DNA of 64,000 bases from Cellulomonas sp. Y8 (lineage in GTDB: Bacteria; Actinomycetota; Actinomycetes; Actinomycetales; Cellulomonadaceae): the NCBI RefSeq assembly GCF_008033115.1, contig NZ_CP041203.1, positions 2,852,001 through 2,916,000 of the forward strand. Direction: 5' to 3'. Below, in pieces: positions 28,040 to 37,992 of the stretch. Under the pieces are notes generated by a model. It worked only from the letters and a program-made list of their open reading frames with translations. It made no database searches and was not told the DNA's origin. The translations under genes and the position numbers were made by a program. Numbering within the stretch: position 1 is the first letter of the stretch; every line of letters starts with the position of its first letter.

Positions 28040-30172
28040 TCAGTACGACAGGCTCGGCGCGACCAGCCGGTACGTCACCGCGAACCACGCCACCACGCCC
28101 AGCGCGAGCAGCACCAGCACCCCGCCGGCCACCCGCCAGCCGCCGGCGCGGCGCCGCACGTCACCCACCACGCGGACCGTCGCCGGCACCAGCCCGAGGA
28201 TCCCCACGCCCTGCAGCACCTGCAGCACGCGCAGGCCGCCCTCGGGCAGGTCGACCAGCCCCATGATCGTCGTGATCGCGACCGCCCAGCCGGCGACGGC
28301 GAGCACGGCGCTCGCCGCGGCGATCCGGGTCAGCACCCGGGCGGGACGCCCGGCCCGGTCGCGGGGCGCGCGGTGCCGGACGCGGCGGACCAGCGCGGCC
28401 ACCGGCCCGGCGAGCGCGCCCACCAGCAGCACCACGGTGGCGACGCCCAGCGCCGGCAGCGTGACGCCGGTCGCCGCGCCCGCGGGCAGCAGCGTGAACG
28501 CGGAGTCGTAGCCGATCGCCGTGACCCGGCCGTCCTCGGCGCGCGCGGCGATGGTCCGCTGGCCGCCGACCTCCTGCCACACCCACGGCTCGACCTCCTC
28601 GTAGAGGACCGGGCGGTCCGTCAGCGGGCCGGGAGCGACCAGCACGCGGCCGTCGTCCTGGGCCGTGACCTGGGTGACCGCGAGCAGCTCGGTGGCGTGC
28701 AGGAACGTGCTGCGCATCGCCCGGGAGTCGGTGTACGCGCCGGCGAGGGCGGCGGCGTGCTCGCGGGCGGTGCCGGCGTCGACGGCGGTGGCGGTCGCGT
28801 CGGTGGCGGTCGCGTCGGCGGCGTCGGTCGGCGGGAAGTAGCGGTCCGCGAAGCCGTGCGTCAGCTGCTCGCGCAGCTCCATGCTGTCGAGCGCCCCTGC
28901 GCCCGAGCCGTTGACGCTGACGAAGACGCCCGTGCGCTCGTCCGGGTACAGCTGCAGGTGCGAGTGGAAGGCGTTGGTGTCGCCGCCGTGGCCGACGATC
29001 CGGTGCCCGTTCCGGTCCTCCTGGAAGAACCCGAGGCCCATCCGGGCGCCCCCGGCCAGCGTGCCCAGCTCGTCCTGGTCGAGGGCGGGCTCCTGCATGA
29101 GCGCGAGCGAGCCGGCGGCCAGCACCTGCTCGCCGGTCGCGGGCTCGCCGAGCAGCGCGAGCATGAACCGGGCCATGTCCGCGGCCGACGCCGACAGGGC
29201 ACCGGCGGGCGGCACCCCGACGACCTCGAACCCCGTCGCAGGGCCGGACGCCGTGCCGTACCCGAGCGCGAGCCGGTCGCGCAGGTCCTCGGGCACCGGC
29301 TGGTCGAACGTCGCCGTCGTCATCCCGGCGGGCGCCAGGACGTGCTCCTGGACGTACTGCTCGAACGGTTCGCCGCTCACCCGCTCGACGACGTACCCGG
29401 CCAGCGCGTTGCCGTAGTTCGAGTACGCGGGCACGGTCCCGGGCCGGTACACCTGCTCCGGCGGGTCGGTGGCGAGCGCGGCGCGCAGGTCGACCGGCGT
29501 CCCCTCGGCGCCGATCAGCCCGCGGATCCGCTCCTCGAACCCGGCGGTGTGCGTGAGCAGGTGGCGCAGCGTGATCGGGTCGTCGAACGACCGGGGGACG
29601 TCGATGTCGAGGTACGCGCCGACGTCGGTGTCCAGGTCCACGTCGCCGGACTCCACCAGCTGCAGCACCGCGGTCGCGGTGACGAGCTTCGACACCGAGC
29701 CCGGGCGGAACAGCGTGCGGTCGGGGTCGACGGGGACGGCCTCGCCGGACTCCGTGCCGGTGTCGGCCCAGCCGTAGCCACGGGTGGTGACGACCTCGCC
29801 GTCGTGCACGACCGCGACGGCCGCGCCGGGGATGTCGGTGCGCTCCAGGGCGGCGGGCAGGAAGCCGTCGAGCCAGGCGTCGACGTCGGCGCGGGTGAGC
29901 GCGGGGGTCGCGGGGCTCTCGGGCGGGGCGCCGGCGTCCGCGGCGGGGTCTGCGGGGTCGGCAGGGGTCTCGGGCGCGGTGCCGGCGACCGGTGCCTCGG
30001 GCGCAGGGGCCGGGGTCGGCGCCGGGGCGGCCGGGGCGCACGCGGTGAGCCCCACGAGCAGCGCGGCACCGGCGAGAGCGGCGGCAGCGGTACGGCGGCG
30101 GGCCGGGCGCCGACGATCGGACGGTGCGGCGGTCTCGTCGCCGGGTGTGGTCGCGCGGTCGATGGTGCGCAC
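28040..30172 (-). CDS. Beta-lactamase-family serine hydrolase with C-terminal membrane domain
   Basis: A protein of 710 aa; GTG 30172 has GAGGAGG 7 nt upstream. The N-terminus holds an Arg-rich stretch, a hydrophobic helix and a lipobox-like LTAC near residue 46, so it is probably a lipoprotein. An Ala/Pro linker leads to the class C beta-lactamase/DD-peptidase fold: FRPGSVSKLVTA (S-x-x-K), PAYSNYGNALAGY (Tyr motif) and IVGHGGDTNAFHS (third motif). From about residue 580 there are four to five hydrophobic segments. Likely an extracytoplasmic esterase or D-amino-acid peptidase; membership in the fold says little about substrate. A DAxDATATDATATA-like low-complexity segment occurs near 515. Confidence 0.87.
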   Translation of the reverse strand: MRTIDRATTPGDETAAPSDRRRPARRRTAAAALAGAALLVGLTACAPAAPAPTPAPAPEAPVAGTAPETPADPADPAADAGAPPESPATPALTRADVDAWLDGFLPAALERTDIPGAAVAVVHDGEVVTTRGYGWADTGTESGEAVPVDPDRTLFRPGSVSKLVTATAVLQLVESGDVDLDTDVGAYLDIDVPRSFDDPITLRHLLTHTAGFEERIRGLIGAEGTPVDLRAALATDPPEQVYRPGTVPAYSNYGNALAGYVVERVSGEPFEQYVQEHVLAPAGMTTATFDQPVPEDLRDRLALGYGTASGPATGFEVVGVPPAGALSASAADMARFMLALLGEPATGEQVLAAGSLALMQEPALDQDELGTLAGGARMGLGFFQEDRNGHRIVGHGGDTNAFHSHLQLYPDERTGVFVSVNGSGAGALDSMELREQLTHGFADRYFPPTDAADATATDATATAVDAGTAREHAAALAGAYTDSRAMRSTFLHATELLAVTQVTAQDDGRVLVAPGPLTDRPVLYEEVEPWVWQEVGGQRTIAARAEDGRVTAIGYDSAFTLLPAGAATGVTLPALGVATVVLLVGALAGPVAALVRRVRHRAPRDRAGRPARVLTRIAAASAVLAVAGWAVAITTIMGLVDLPEGGLRVLQVLQGVGILGLVPATVRVVGDVRRRAGGWRVAGGVLVLLALGVVAWFAVTYRLVAPSLSY

Positions 30173-30424
30173 GGCGGCCTCCTCGCGGCCGGGCGGTGTC
30201 CGGGAGGTCCCGGTGGCGGCACCCCTGGCCTGCACCTCCAGCCTCGTGAGCGGGCCGGCGCGGCACATCGGGCGCGGGGCGGGGTCCGCAGGTTGCGCCT
30301 TTGGACGCAACGCTGCGCCGGAGGAGGGACGTTCCGGTGGTCGCGGGGGAGCCCGTCGCCCGGCGGGCGCTCGGGCGCAGGGCGGGTTACGGTCGCCGCT
30401 CCCTCGAACGATCGGAGGCACGAC
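30173..30424. other. 252-bp divergent intergenic region
   Basis: This region separates the serine hydrolase from the small gene at 30425. A short inverted repeat GTTGCG (30292-30297) and CGCAAC (30306-30311) is the only structure noticed. No sure promoter is seen. Confidence 0.35.
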
Positions 30425-30577
30425 ATGGGATACGTCGGCAAGCTGCTGAAGAGCGCGGTCGTGGCCAAGGCGGCGCAGGTCGCGATCCGGGAGATGTCGA
30501 AGCCCGAGAACCAGCGCAAGGCCAAGGAGCTGCTGGGCCGGGTCACGAAGCGGGGCGGTGCCGCGGGCCGCGCCTGA
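30425..30577 (+). CDS. Small conserved basic protein (50 aa)
   Basis: The ATG at 30425 follows a strong GGAGG site 7 nt upstream, which supports translation. The sequence is amphipathic and basic, beginning MGYVGKLLKSAVVAKAAQVA and continuing with a helix around REMSKPENQRKAKELLGRV. It has no signal peptide or known catalytic motif. Small proteins of this appearance occur in other actinobacteria, but I assign no function. It may bind nucleic acid or membranes. It converges with the gene at 30607. Confidence 0.6.
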   Translation: MGYVGKLLKSAVVAKAAQVAIREMSKPENQRKAKELLGRVTKRGGAAGRA

Positions 30578-30606
30578 CGCGCCGACGGGGCGCCGCGCCC
30601 GCGGGG

Positions 30607-30981
30607 TCAGGCGTCGTACACGTGCGCGTCACCCTCGAACGGACGCAGCGTGTCCGGCGCCGGGAACGGCAGCGTCCAGGTCGGCGCGCCCGGCAGCACA
30701 GCGCCCCACTGCTCCGCGACGACCACCACCTGCTCCGGGCTGACCTCCGCGAACCGCACGCGCTGCTCGGTCCCGTCGTCGAGGATCAGCGACCACCGCT
30801 CCGCGAGCCACCGCAGCCCGCGCTCGTCGAGGGCCTCCTCGGCGGCGAGCCAGTCGACGGCGCCGGTGACCTCGCGCCCGAGCCGGTCGACCGCGACGAA
30901 CTCCTCGCCCGCCGGGCGGATCCAGCCCAGCAGCTCGCGGTCGTCGGCGCGCCGGTGCTCGATCCAGTCCGCGGGCAGCAT
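30607..30981 (-). CDS. Conserved hypothetical protein (124 aa)
   Basis: The ATG at 30981 begins MLPADWIEHRRADDRELLGW. The protein is acidic and rich in beta-strand-like segments, with Trp residues spaced along it, and has no membrane helix or signal peptide. It looks like a small globular actinobacterial protein of unknown function. Third-position GC bias is typical of the surrounding genome, so it is probably real. GH51 lies upstream on the same strand with a hairpin between them, arguing for separate transcription. Confidence 0.6.
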   Translation of the reverse strand: MLPADWIEHRRADDRELLGWIRPAGEEFVAVDRLGREVTGAVDWLAAEEALDERGLRWLAERWSLILDDGTEQRVRFAEVSPEQVVVVAEQWGAVLPGAPTWTLPFPAPDTLRPFEGDAHVYDA

Positions 30982-31033
30982 CGCGCCAGGCTAGCGGTGG
31001 CCGGTTGCCGCGGGCGGCGGCGAGTGCGCATGA

Positions 31034-31076
31034 GACACGTCGAGTGCCTATCCAGCGGATAGGCACTCGACGTGTC
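31034..31076 (-). terminator. Perfect 20-bp inverted repeat downstream of GH51
   Basis: Arms 31034-31053 (begins GACACGTCGAGTGCC) and 31057-31076 are perfect around a 3-nt loop AGC. A further copy of the word GATAGGCACTCG follows at 31078-31089. The site is just past the GH51 stop on the minus strand. No T-run is present. Confidence 0.65.
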
Positions 31077-31136
31077 CGATAGGCACTCGGCGTCAGCCGC
31101 GGCGCGCGGCCGGCGGCGGCCGCCGTGCCGCGGGCG

Positions 31137-32654
31137 TCAGGCGCCCGCGCCGCGCAGGCGCAGGACCGACCAGGACACCGCCGGCAGCTCGACCGTCAGG
31201 ACGCCGTCCTCCCCGAGAGCCGCGCTCGCGTTCGCCCGCGGCAGCACCGTCTCCGCGTCCTCCTGCGTCGCGCGCCAGTGCACGTCGTCGTGCGCGTAGG
31301 TCAGCGCCTCCACGACCTCGACCGCCCCGACGCCCCGCAGGTCCACCCGCAGCGTCGTCGGCCCGTCGACGGCCCGGTTCACCGCGAAGACCGCGACGTC
31401 CCCGGTCGACGCGTCGTACGTCGCCACCGCGTCGACGAGGGCCGACGAGCCGAACCGCGCGTTCTCGTACGTCGGCGCGTCCACCGCCACCCGCAGCACC
31501 TCGCCGCGCGCGTACCGCGACGTCAGCGCGAACGGGTGGAACGTCGTCTGCCGCCACGCCGGGCCGCCGGGCTCGGTCATGATCGGCGCGAGCGCGTTGA
31601 CGAGCTGCGCCTGGCTCGCCGAGTGCACCCGGTCCGAGTTCCGCAGCAGCGAGATGAGCAGGTTCCCGACGACCACCGCGTCGGCGACGGTGTAGACGTC
31701 CTCCTCGAGCCGCGGGGCGACCGGCCAGTCCTCGCCCTTCGGGAGCTTGGACTCGTCCTCGTGGTACCAGACGTTCCACTCGTCGAACGAGATGTTGATC
31801 CGCTTGGCGGTCTTGCGCGCCGCGCCCACCGCGTCCGCCGTCGCGGCGACGGTCGCCACGAAGTGGTCCATGTCCTGCGCCGACGCGAGGAACGAGCCGA
31901 GGTCGCCGTCCTGCTCGCGGTAGTACGCGTGCGCCGAGATCAGGTCGACCTGGTCGTAGCACTCCTCGAGCACCTCGCGCTCCCAGGTGCCGAACGTCGG
32001 CATGCCGGAGGACGACGACCCGCAGGCGACCAGCGTCAGGTCGGGGACGATCTGCCGCATGCCGCGCGCGGTCTCGGCGGCGAGCCGGCCGTACTCGCGG
32101 GCGGTCTTGTGGCCGAGCTGCCAGGGGCCGTCCATCTCGTTGCCGAGGCACCAGAACGAGATGCCGAACGGCTCGTCGGCACCGTTGGCGCGGCGCTGCT
32201 CGGCGCGGGCGGTGCCGCGGCGCTGGTTCGCGTACTCCAGCAGCTCGATCGCCTCGGGCAGCCCGCGGGTGCCGAGGTTGACCGCCATCATCGGCTCGAC
32301 GCCGGCCGCCTCGGTCCACTTCATGAACTCGTGCAGGCCGAACGCGTTGGTCTCGGTCGAGTGCCACGCGAGGTCGAGCCGCTCCGGGCGGTCGGAGACC
32401 GGGCCGACGCCGTCCTCCCAGTTGTAGCCGGACACGAAGTTGCCGCCGGGGTAGCGCACGGTCGAGACGCCCATCTCGCGGGCGAGCGCGAGCACGTCGC
32501 CGCGGAACCCGTCGGCGTCCGCGGTGGGGTGGCCGGGCTCGAAGATGCCCGTGTAGACGCACCGGCCCAGGTGCTCGACGAACGTGCCGAAGGTGCCGCG
32601 GCGGACCGGGGCGACCGTGAAGGCGGGGTCGATGACGACGGTGGCGGAGTGCAT
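31137..32654 (-). CDS. abfA: Alpha-L-arabinofuranosidase GH51
   Basis: A protein of 505 aa, normal for the intracellular family, with no signal peptide. The start reads MHSATVVIDPAFTVAPVRRGTFG... and matches the family N-terminus. TVRYPGGNFVSGYNWEDG, the acid/base Glu in FWCLGNEMDGPWQ and the nucleophile Glu in ISFDEWNVWYH are intact, followed by a C-terminal beta-sandwich. It releases L-arabinofuranose from arabinoxylo- or arabino-oligosaccharides in the cytoplasm. It is divergent from lacZ, and both face a region with two LacI-type operators, so the regulator at 35914 probably controls it. Confidence 0.95.
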   Translation of the reverse strand: MHSATVVIDPAFTVAPVRRGTFGTFVEHLGRCVYTGIFEPGHPTADADGFRGDVLALAREMGVSTVRYPGGNFVSGYNWEDGVGPVSDRPERLDLAWHSTETNAFGLHEFMKWTEAAGVEPMMAVNLGTRGLPEAIELLEYANQRRGTARAEQRRANGADEPFGISFWCLGNEMDGPWQLGHKTAREYGRLAAETARGMRQIVPDLTLVACGSSSSGMPTFGTWEREVLEECYDQVDLISAHAYYREQDGDLGSFLASAQDMDHFVATVAATADAVGAARKTAKRINISFDEWNVWYHEDESKLPKGEDWPVAPRLEEDVYTVADAVVVGNLLISLLRNSDRVHSASQAQLVNALAPIMTEPGGPAWRQTTFHPFALTSRYARGEVLRVAVDAPTYENARFGSSALVDAVATYDASTGDVAVFAVNRAVDGPTTLRVDLRGVGAVEVVEALTYAHDDVHWRATQEDAETVLPRANASAALGEDGVLTVELPAVSWSVLRLRGAGA

Positions 32655-32679
32655 GGGGAGAGACCCTTCGTCGAGATGC

Positions 32680-32730
32680 GTTCAGCGTTGAACTACGGCG
32701 GCACCGGCGACTATAGTCCATCGTTGAACT
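32680..32730. promoter_or_regulatory. Two LacI-type operators overlapping the lacZ promoter
   Basis: GTTCAGCGTTGAAC (32680-32693) and AGTCCATCGTTGAACT (32715-32730) are near-palindromes with TGAAC/GTTCA half-sites. A plus-strand promoter fits between and within them: TTGAAC at 32688-32693, an 18-bp spacer, and TATAGT at 32712-32717. Repressor binding would cover both boxes. The same motif recurs at 37032, 37093 and 38843. Confidence 0.72.
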
Positions 32731-32832
32731 AGCCCGGCCACCCTAGGTGCCGAGACAGCGCGACGACGCCGACCGCTGGCACACTGCGGAGGCGGATCGC
32801 ACCGCAGCGACCCCACCCGACGAGGAGTGCCC

Positions 32833-35806
32833 GTGACCGACCACGTCACCGTCCGACCGCCCACCGGCGTCGTCCCCGCGCGGTTCCGGCCGCCGGCCGG
32901 CGCGTCCGACGCCCGCAGCGTGAGCCTGGACGGCCCCTGGCGGTTCCGGCTGCACCCGACCGCTCGCACCGGCGCCGACCCCAAGGACCCGGGCGACGAC
33001 TGGGACACGATCGCGGTGCCGAGCCACTGGCAGCTCGCGCAGGCGCCGGACGCCTGGCCGTACGGGACGCCCGCGTACAGCAACAAGCTGTTCCCGTTCC
33101 CGATCGACCCGCCGTTCGTGCCGGACGAGAACCCGACGGGCGAGTACCGCCGGACGATCGAGCTCCCGGAGGACTGGCCGGTCGACGGCCGCACCTACCT
33201 GCGGTTCGAGGGCGTCGACTCCTGGTTCGAGGTCGCGGTGAACGGCACGGTCGTCGCGACGTCGCACGGCTCGCGCCTGCCGACCGAGATCGACCTCACC
33301 GACGCGTTGCAGCCCGGGCAGAACCTGCTCGCCGTGCGGGTCACCCAGTGGTCGGCGTACTCGTACGTCGAGGACCAGGACCAGTGGTGGCTGTCGGGCA
33401 TCTTCCGCAGCGTGACCCTGGAGCACCGCCCGACCGCCGGGCTCGGCCACGTCGGGATCACGGCGGACTACGACCACGCGACCGGCACCGGCACGCTGCG
33501 CGTCGACGTCGAGGACGCCGCCCCCGGCACGCGGGTCACCGTCCCGGCGCTCGGGCTCGACCTGGCGCCGGGGGAGACCGCGACCGCCGCCGTCGAGCCG
33601 TGGAGCGCCGAGCGCCCGCACTTGTACGAGGTCGTCGTCCAGGCACCGGGGGAGCGGATCGTCCTGCACGCCGGCTTCCGGACCATCGCGATCGAGGGCG
33701 GCGTCTTCCTGGTCAACGGCGCGCCCGTGAAGCTGCGCGGGGTCAATCGGCACGAGTTCGACCCGCTGCGCGGCCGGTCCGTCGGCGCAGAGCTCATGGA
33801 GGCCGACGTGCTGCTCATGAAGCGGCACCACGTCAACGCCGTGCGGACCAGCCACTACCCGCCGCACCCGCACTTCCTCGACCTGTGCGACCGGCACGGC
33901 CTGTACGTCATCGACGAGAACGACCTCGAGACGCACGGGTTCGAGCAGGAGGACGGGCGCTGGCCGGGCAACCCGGTGGACGACCCGGCGTGGGAGGACG
34001 TGCTGGTCGACCGCGTGACCCGCATGGTCCGCCGCGACGCGCACCACCCGAGCATCATCCTGTGGTCGCTCGGCAACGAGGCGGGCGGCGGCTGCAACGT
34101 CGGCGCCATGGCCCGCGCGGTCCGGGCGCTCGACCCGACTCGGCCGATCCACTACGAGGGCGACTGGTCGTCCGACGAGGTCGACGTCTACTCCCGGATG
34201 TACGCGACGAGCGAGCACACCGAGCTCATCGGCCGCGGTGTGGACCCGCAGCTGGCCCGGCCCGAGGCCGACGCGCGCCGCCGGCTGATGCCGTTCGTGC
34301 AGTGCGAGTACGCCCACGCGATGGGCAACGGCCCGGGCGGGCTGTCGGACTACGACGACCTGTTCGACCGCTACCCGCGGCTCATGGGCGGGTTCATCTG
34401 GGAGTGGATCGACCACGGCCTGTCCCGGCGCGACGCCCGAGGGCCACGAGTTCGCGGCGTACGGCGGCGACTTCGGGGAGCTGTTCCACGACGGCACGTT
34501 CGTCGCGGACGGGCTGGTCCTGCCGGACCGGACCCCGTCGCCGTCGCTGCGCGAGGTCGCGGCGGTGTTCGCGCCGGTGCGGATCGACGCCGTCGACGGC
34601 GGCGACGCGCTGCTGGTGCGGAACCGGTACGCGTTCCGGCACACGGCGCACCTGGCGTTCGAGTGGACGCTGGCGCACGGAGCCGACGTCCTGGCGACGG
34701 GGGTGCTCGACCTGGGCGCGCTGGCCCCGGGGGAGTCGCGCGAGGTGCGGCCGCCGGTCGACCTTCCGCTCCCCGCCGCCGACCACACGCCGACCTCCTG
34801 GACCCTGCGCGCGGTCCAGCACGCGGCCGACGACCTCGACGCGTCCTGGTTCGAGGGCGGCCCGTGGACCGTCGCGACCGGGCAGGTGGCCGTCGTCCCG
34901 GCGGTGCCGCTCGCGGACGTGGCCCCGGGCGGCGCGCGGGAGGAGGCGGACGGCTCGTACGTCGTCGGGCCCGCGCGGTTCGACGAGGTCGGCAACCTGG
35001 TCGCCCTGCACGGCCGCCGGGTCGCCGAGCTGCGGGTCGACGCCTGGCGCGCGCCGACCGACAACGACCGCCGGTCGGGCATGTGGGTCGGGCCGTCGGA
35101 CGAGGCGGTCTGGAAGGAGCACGGCCTGCACCTGCTCGCCGAGCGCAAGATCTCGGCGGCGCTCGACGCCGACGGGGCGCTCGTGGTCGAGGCGCGCACG
35201 GCCGGCCCGCGGACCCGGAACGGGTTCCGGACGACGTACGTGTGGTCGTCGGGGGCCGCCGGGTCGGTCGACCTGCGGGTGCGGATCGTGCCCGACGGGC
35301 GGTGGGACGGGTCGATCGCGCGGCTGGGCCTGCTGCTGACGCTGGACGAGGCGGCCGCGGAGGACGTGGCGGTCTCGTGGCTCGGGCTGGGTCCGGACGA
35401 GTCGTACGCCGACTCCGCGAAGGCCGCCGTGGCCGGCGCGTGGTCGCACACCGTGCGCGACCTGCAGACCCGGTACACGCACCCGCAGGAGAACGGCGCG
35501 CGCCGGGGCGTCACGCACGCGGCGCTGGCGTTCGCGGACGGCTCGTCGCTGACGCTCGACGCGGGCCCGACCGTCTACGGCGGGGTCCCGCGCGCGGGCG
35601 TCGAGCTGTCGCTGCGGCCGTGGTCCGACCGCGCGCTGGACGTGGCGGCGCACCCGCACGAGCTCACCCCGGACGGGAAGCTCTACGTGCACCTGGACGC
35701 CGCCCAGCACGGCCTGGGCTCGGCCGCGTGCGGCCCGGGCGTGCTCCCGAACGCGGTCCTGCGCCCGGCCCCGGCCGAGCTGACCTTGCGCCTGACCGCG
35801 GGCTGA
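32833..35806 (+). pseudogene. lacZ: Beta-galactosidase GH2 (lacZ), disrupted by a +1 frameshift
   Basis: Start GTG 32833 follows GAGGAG. The first frame runs to about 34438 and includes the sugar-binding domain, Ig-like domains and barrel: SLGNEAGGG (acid/base Glu) and MPFVQCEYAHAMGNGPGG (nucleophile Glu region). After WIDHGLSRRDA the homologous continuation EGHEFAAYGGDFGELFHDG is in the next frame. One extra C in the CCC at 34436-34438 explains the shift. The second part (to 35806) holds the large C-terminal LacZ domains and ends ELTLRLTAG. Without correction only the first ~535 residues are made, followed by a foreign tail. With the correction it would be a full-length ~990-aa enzyme. It is either recent inactivation or a base-call error. 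Confidence 0.85.
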
Positions 35807-35833
35807 CGCCCCGCGCCCGTCCCGCGCCCCGCT

Positions 35834-35897
35834 CGCCGAGCGGGCAGTAGATGTCTTTTCCGCACCCCGGAAGGCGACATCAACTGCCCGCTCGGCG
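35834..35897. terminator. 22-bp-arm hairpin between convergent lacZ and lacI genes
   Basis: Arms 35834-35855 (CGCCGAGCGGGCAGT...) and 35876-35897 differ at one position; the loop is 20 nt and itself pairs partly (TTTTCCG/CGGAAGG). It serves as a likely bidirectional terminator. Confidence 0.65.
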
Positions 35898-35913
35898 TTT
35901 GGGGCGTGTGCGG

Positions 35914-36906
35914 TCAGCGCTCCACGAGGCTGAACGGCGTCCCGATGTGCCCGCCCTCGCCCTTCCGTGCGCCGATCAGCAGGTCGAGGATCAGCCCGGT
36001 CGACGTCGCCAGGCCGGGGTCGATCGTCGTCAGCGGCGGGACCAGGAACCCGCCCTCCTCGATGTTGTCGTACCCGACGACGGCGACCTTGTCCGGCACT
36101 GCGACCCGGTGTACGCCGAGCGTGTAGAGCGCCCCGAACGCCAGCGAGTCGTTGAAGCAGAACACCCCGTCGAAGTCGATGCCGTCGGCCAGCAGCTGCT
36201 CGATCGCGGCGGAGCCCTCGGACCGGTGGTAGTCCTTGACCTCGACCAGCAGCGCCGGGTCGAGCGGGATCCCCGCGGCGGCGAGCGCGCGCCGGTAGCC
36301 CTCGAACCGCACGTGGCCGGTGGTGTCCTCGTCGCCCTGCTGCAGGCCGACCGCGGCGATCCGCGTGCGGCCCTGCTCGATCAGGTGGCGGGTCGCGACC
36401 TCGGCCGCCGCGGCGTTGTCCGGCCCGACGTGCGCGATGGCGTCGGACGCGAGCGCCTCGCCGTGCTCGCCGATCAGCACCAGGGGGATCGTCGACCGGC
36501 GCGCCTCGGTGTCCTCGCGGGTCAGCGTCAGCGGGCTGAACACCAGGCCGTCGATGGCCGGCAGATCCTCGTTCTCGAGCATCGCGAGCTCGACCTGCCG
36601 GTTGCCCTTCGACTGCGTGACGAGGACCGTCGACCCGCGCGCCTCCGCGGCGGACACGAACTCCGACGCGAACTCCGCGAAGTACGGCTCGCGCAGGCTC
36701 GGCACGCACAGGCCGATCAGCCCGCTGTGCCCGCTGCGCAGCTGCCGCGCGGCGAGGTTCGGCCGGTACCCGAGCTCGGCGATCGTGGCGAGGATCCGCT
36801 CGCGCACGGGCGCGCTCACCCAGCCGGTGCCGTTCACCACGTTCGACACCGTCTTGGTGCTGACGCCCACCCGCTCGGCGACGTCGGCGAGCCGCACTCG
36901 CGCCAT
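35914..36906 (-). CDS. LacI-family regulator of the arabinoside/galactoside locus
   Basis: A protein of 330 aa. The ATG at 36906 begins MARVRLADVAERVGVSTKTV; the in-frame codon at 36924 lacks a better ribosome site. The HTH covers about residues 4-25, with the hinge near RPNLAARQLRSG. The effector domain contains GLCVPSLREPYF, NDSLAFGALY and DKVAVVGYDNIEEGG, typical of sugar-responsive repressors. It is divergent from an ABC importer whose leader has three GTTCAACG-type sites, and the same sites occur before GH51/lacZ and the binding protein. I infer it represses this whole locus, including through its own upstream region. Confidence 0.9.
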   Translation of the reverse strand: MARVRLADVAERVGVSTKTVSNVVNGTGWVSAPVRERILATIAELGYRPNLAARQLRSGHSGLIGLCVPSLREPYFAEFASEFVSAAEARGSTVLVTQSKGNRQVELAMLENEDLPAIDGLVFSPLTLTREDTEARRSTIPLVLIGEHGEALASDAIAHVGPDNAAAAEVATRHLIEQGRTRIAAVGLQQGDEDTTGHVRFEGYRRALAAAGIPLDPALLVEVKDYHRSEGSAAIEQLLADGIDFDGVFCFNDSLAFGALYTLGVHRVAVPDKVAVVGYDNIEEGGFLVPPLTTIDPGLATSTGLILDLLIGARKGEGGHIGTPFSLVER

Positions 36907-37031
36907 CGAGAATCCCCTCGTCATCGTGCCCCTGCGCCCGATCGGTGCCGGTTCGTCCCGGTCTGCTCGACCAGTGGAACCACCCGGCGGCGGGCTCGTC
37001 GGGCTGATCGTACCTGTGCTACGGTCCCAAC

Positions 37032-37108
37032 GTTCAACGTCGAACTACGACGTTGAACCACCCACCCTCCCGCGCCTCGGCCGGGAGGCCTTAGTTCAAC
37101 GATGACCT
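37032..37108 (+). promoter_or_regulatory. Operator cluster and hairpin before the sugar ABC operon
   Basis: GTTCAACGTCGAAC lies at 37032-37045, a second half-site ACGTTGAAC at 37050-37058, and AGTTCAACGATGACCT at 37093-37108, ending 12 nt before the start codon. Between them CCTCCCG (37066-37072) and CGGGAGG (37082-37088) can form a hairpin. A possible -10, TACGGT, is at 37020-37025. The last operator overlaps the ribosome-binding region. Confidence 0.68.
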
Positions 37109-37120
37109 AGGAGAACCGCG

Positions 37121-37990
37121 ATGCGGCAGTTCGGCGGCCGATGGGCCCCCTACCTGTACGTGGCCCCGATCGTCGTGCTGGCCGGCGCGCTCCTGTACTA
37201 CACGGTCGGCTTCGCCGTCTGGGCCAGCCTGACCGACTGGAACGGCCTGACCCGGATGGACTTCATCGGGCTCGAGAACTACGAGCGCCTGTTCCAGGAC
37301 CGCACGTTCTACATCGCCCTGCGGAACACGCTCGTGTTCATGGTGGCGACCGTCTTCCTGCAGACCGTCCTCGGCCTGCTGATCGCGGTCATCGCCAAGG
37401 AGCGGATGCCCGGGGCCAACTTCTTCAAGGCGATCTTCTTCCTGCCGATCGCCATGGCCCCCGCGATCATCGCGACGGTCTTCAAGTACATGTTCGAGGC
37501 GAACTACGGCTCGCTGAACGAGACGCTGCGGGCGCTCGGCGTGCTGGGCGAGAACGACTCGATCCTGTGGCTCGGCGCCGACCTCGGCGTCTGGTCGATC
37601 GTCGTCATCAACGTGTTCGCCTGGATGGGCTTCTCGATGATGGTCTACTTCAGCGGCCTGATGTCGATCCCCGACGAGCTCTACGAGGCCTCGTCCCTCG
37701 ACGGCGCCGGCTGGTGGCGGCGGCTGTTCTCGATCACCGTCCCGTCGCTCAAGGGCACGACCGGCGTGCTGATCCTGCTCGGCATCGTCGGCTCGCTGAA
37801 GACCTTCGACACGGTCTGGCTCACCACCCAGGGCGGCCCCGGCGTCTCGACGCACTTCCTCAGCACGTTCCTCTACCAGGAGCGGCTCAACCGGGACGCG
37901 GGCTACTCGTCGGCCATCGGGATCTTCATCCTCGTCGCCGCGTTCGTCCTGTCCCTGGTCCAGACCCGCCTGAGCAGCAGGGAGAAGTAG
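37121..37990 (+). CDS. Sugar ABC transporter permease, MalF type
   Basis: A protein of 289 aa, ATG 37121 after AGGAGAA. It has six hydrophobic segments, from WAPYLYVAPIVVLAGALLYYTVG to the C-terminal helix. The cytoplasmic EAA loop reads DELYEASSLDGAGWWRRLFSITVPSL and contacts the ATPase. It belongs to the CUT1 carbohydrate uptake class and forms a heterodimer with the next gene product. No ATPase gene is in this operon, so a shared MsiK-like ATPase elsewhere is likely, as in other actinobacteria. Confidence 0.92.
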   Translation: MRQFGGRWAPYLYVAPIVVLAGALLYYTVGFAVWASLTDWNGLTRMDFIGLENYERLFQDRTFYIALRNTLVFMVATVFLQTVLGLLIAVIAKERMPGANFFKAIFFLPIAMAPAIIATVFKYMFEANYGSLNETLRALGVLGENDSILWLGADLGVWSIVVINVFAWMGFSMMVYFSGLMSIPDELYEASSLDGAGWWRRLFSITVPSLKGTTGVLILLGIVGSLKTFDTVWLTTQGGPGVSTHFLSTFLYQERLNRDAGYSSAIGIFILVAAFVLSLVQTRLSSREK

Positions 37991-37992
37991 TC

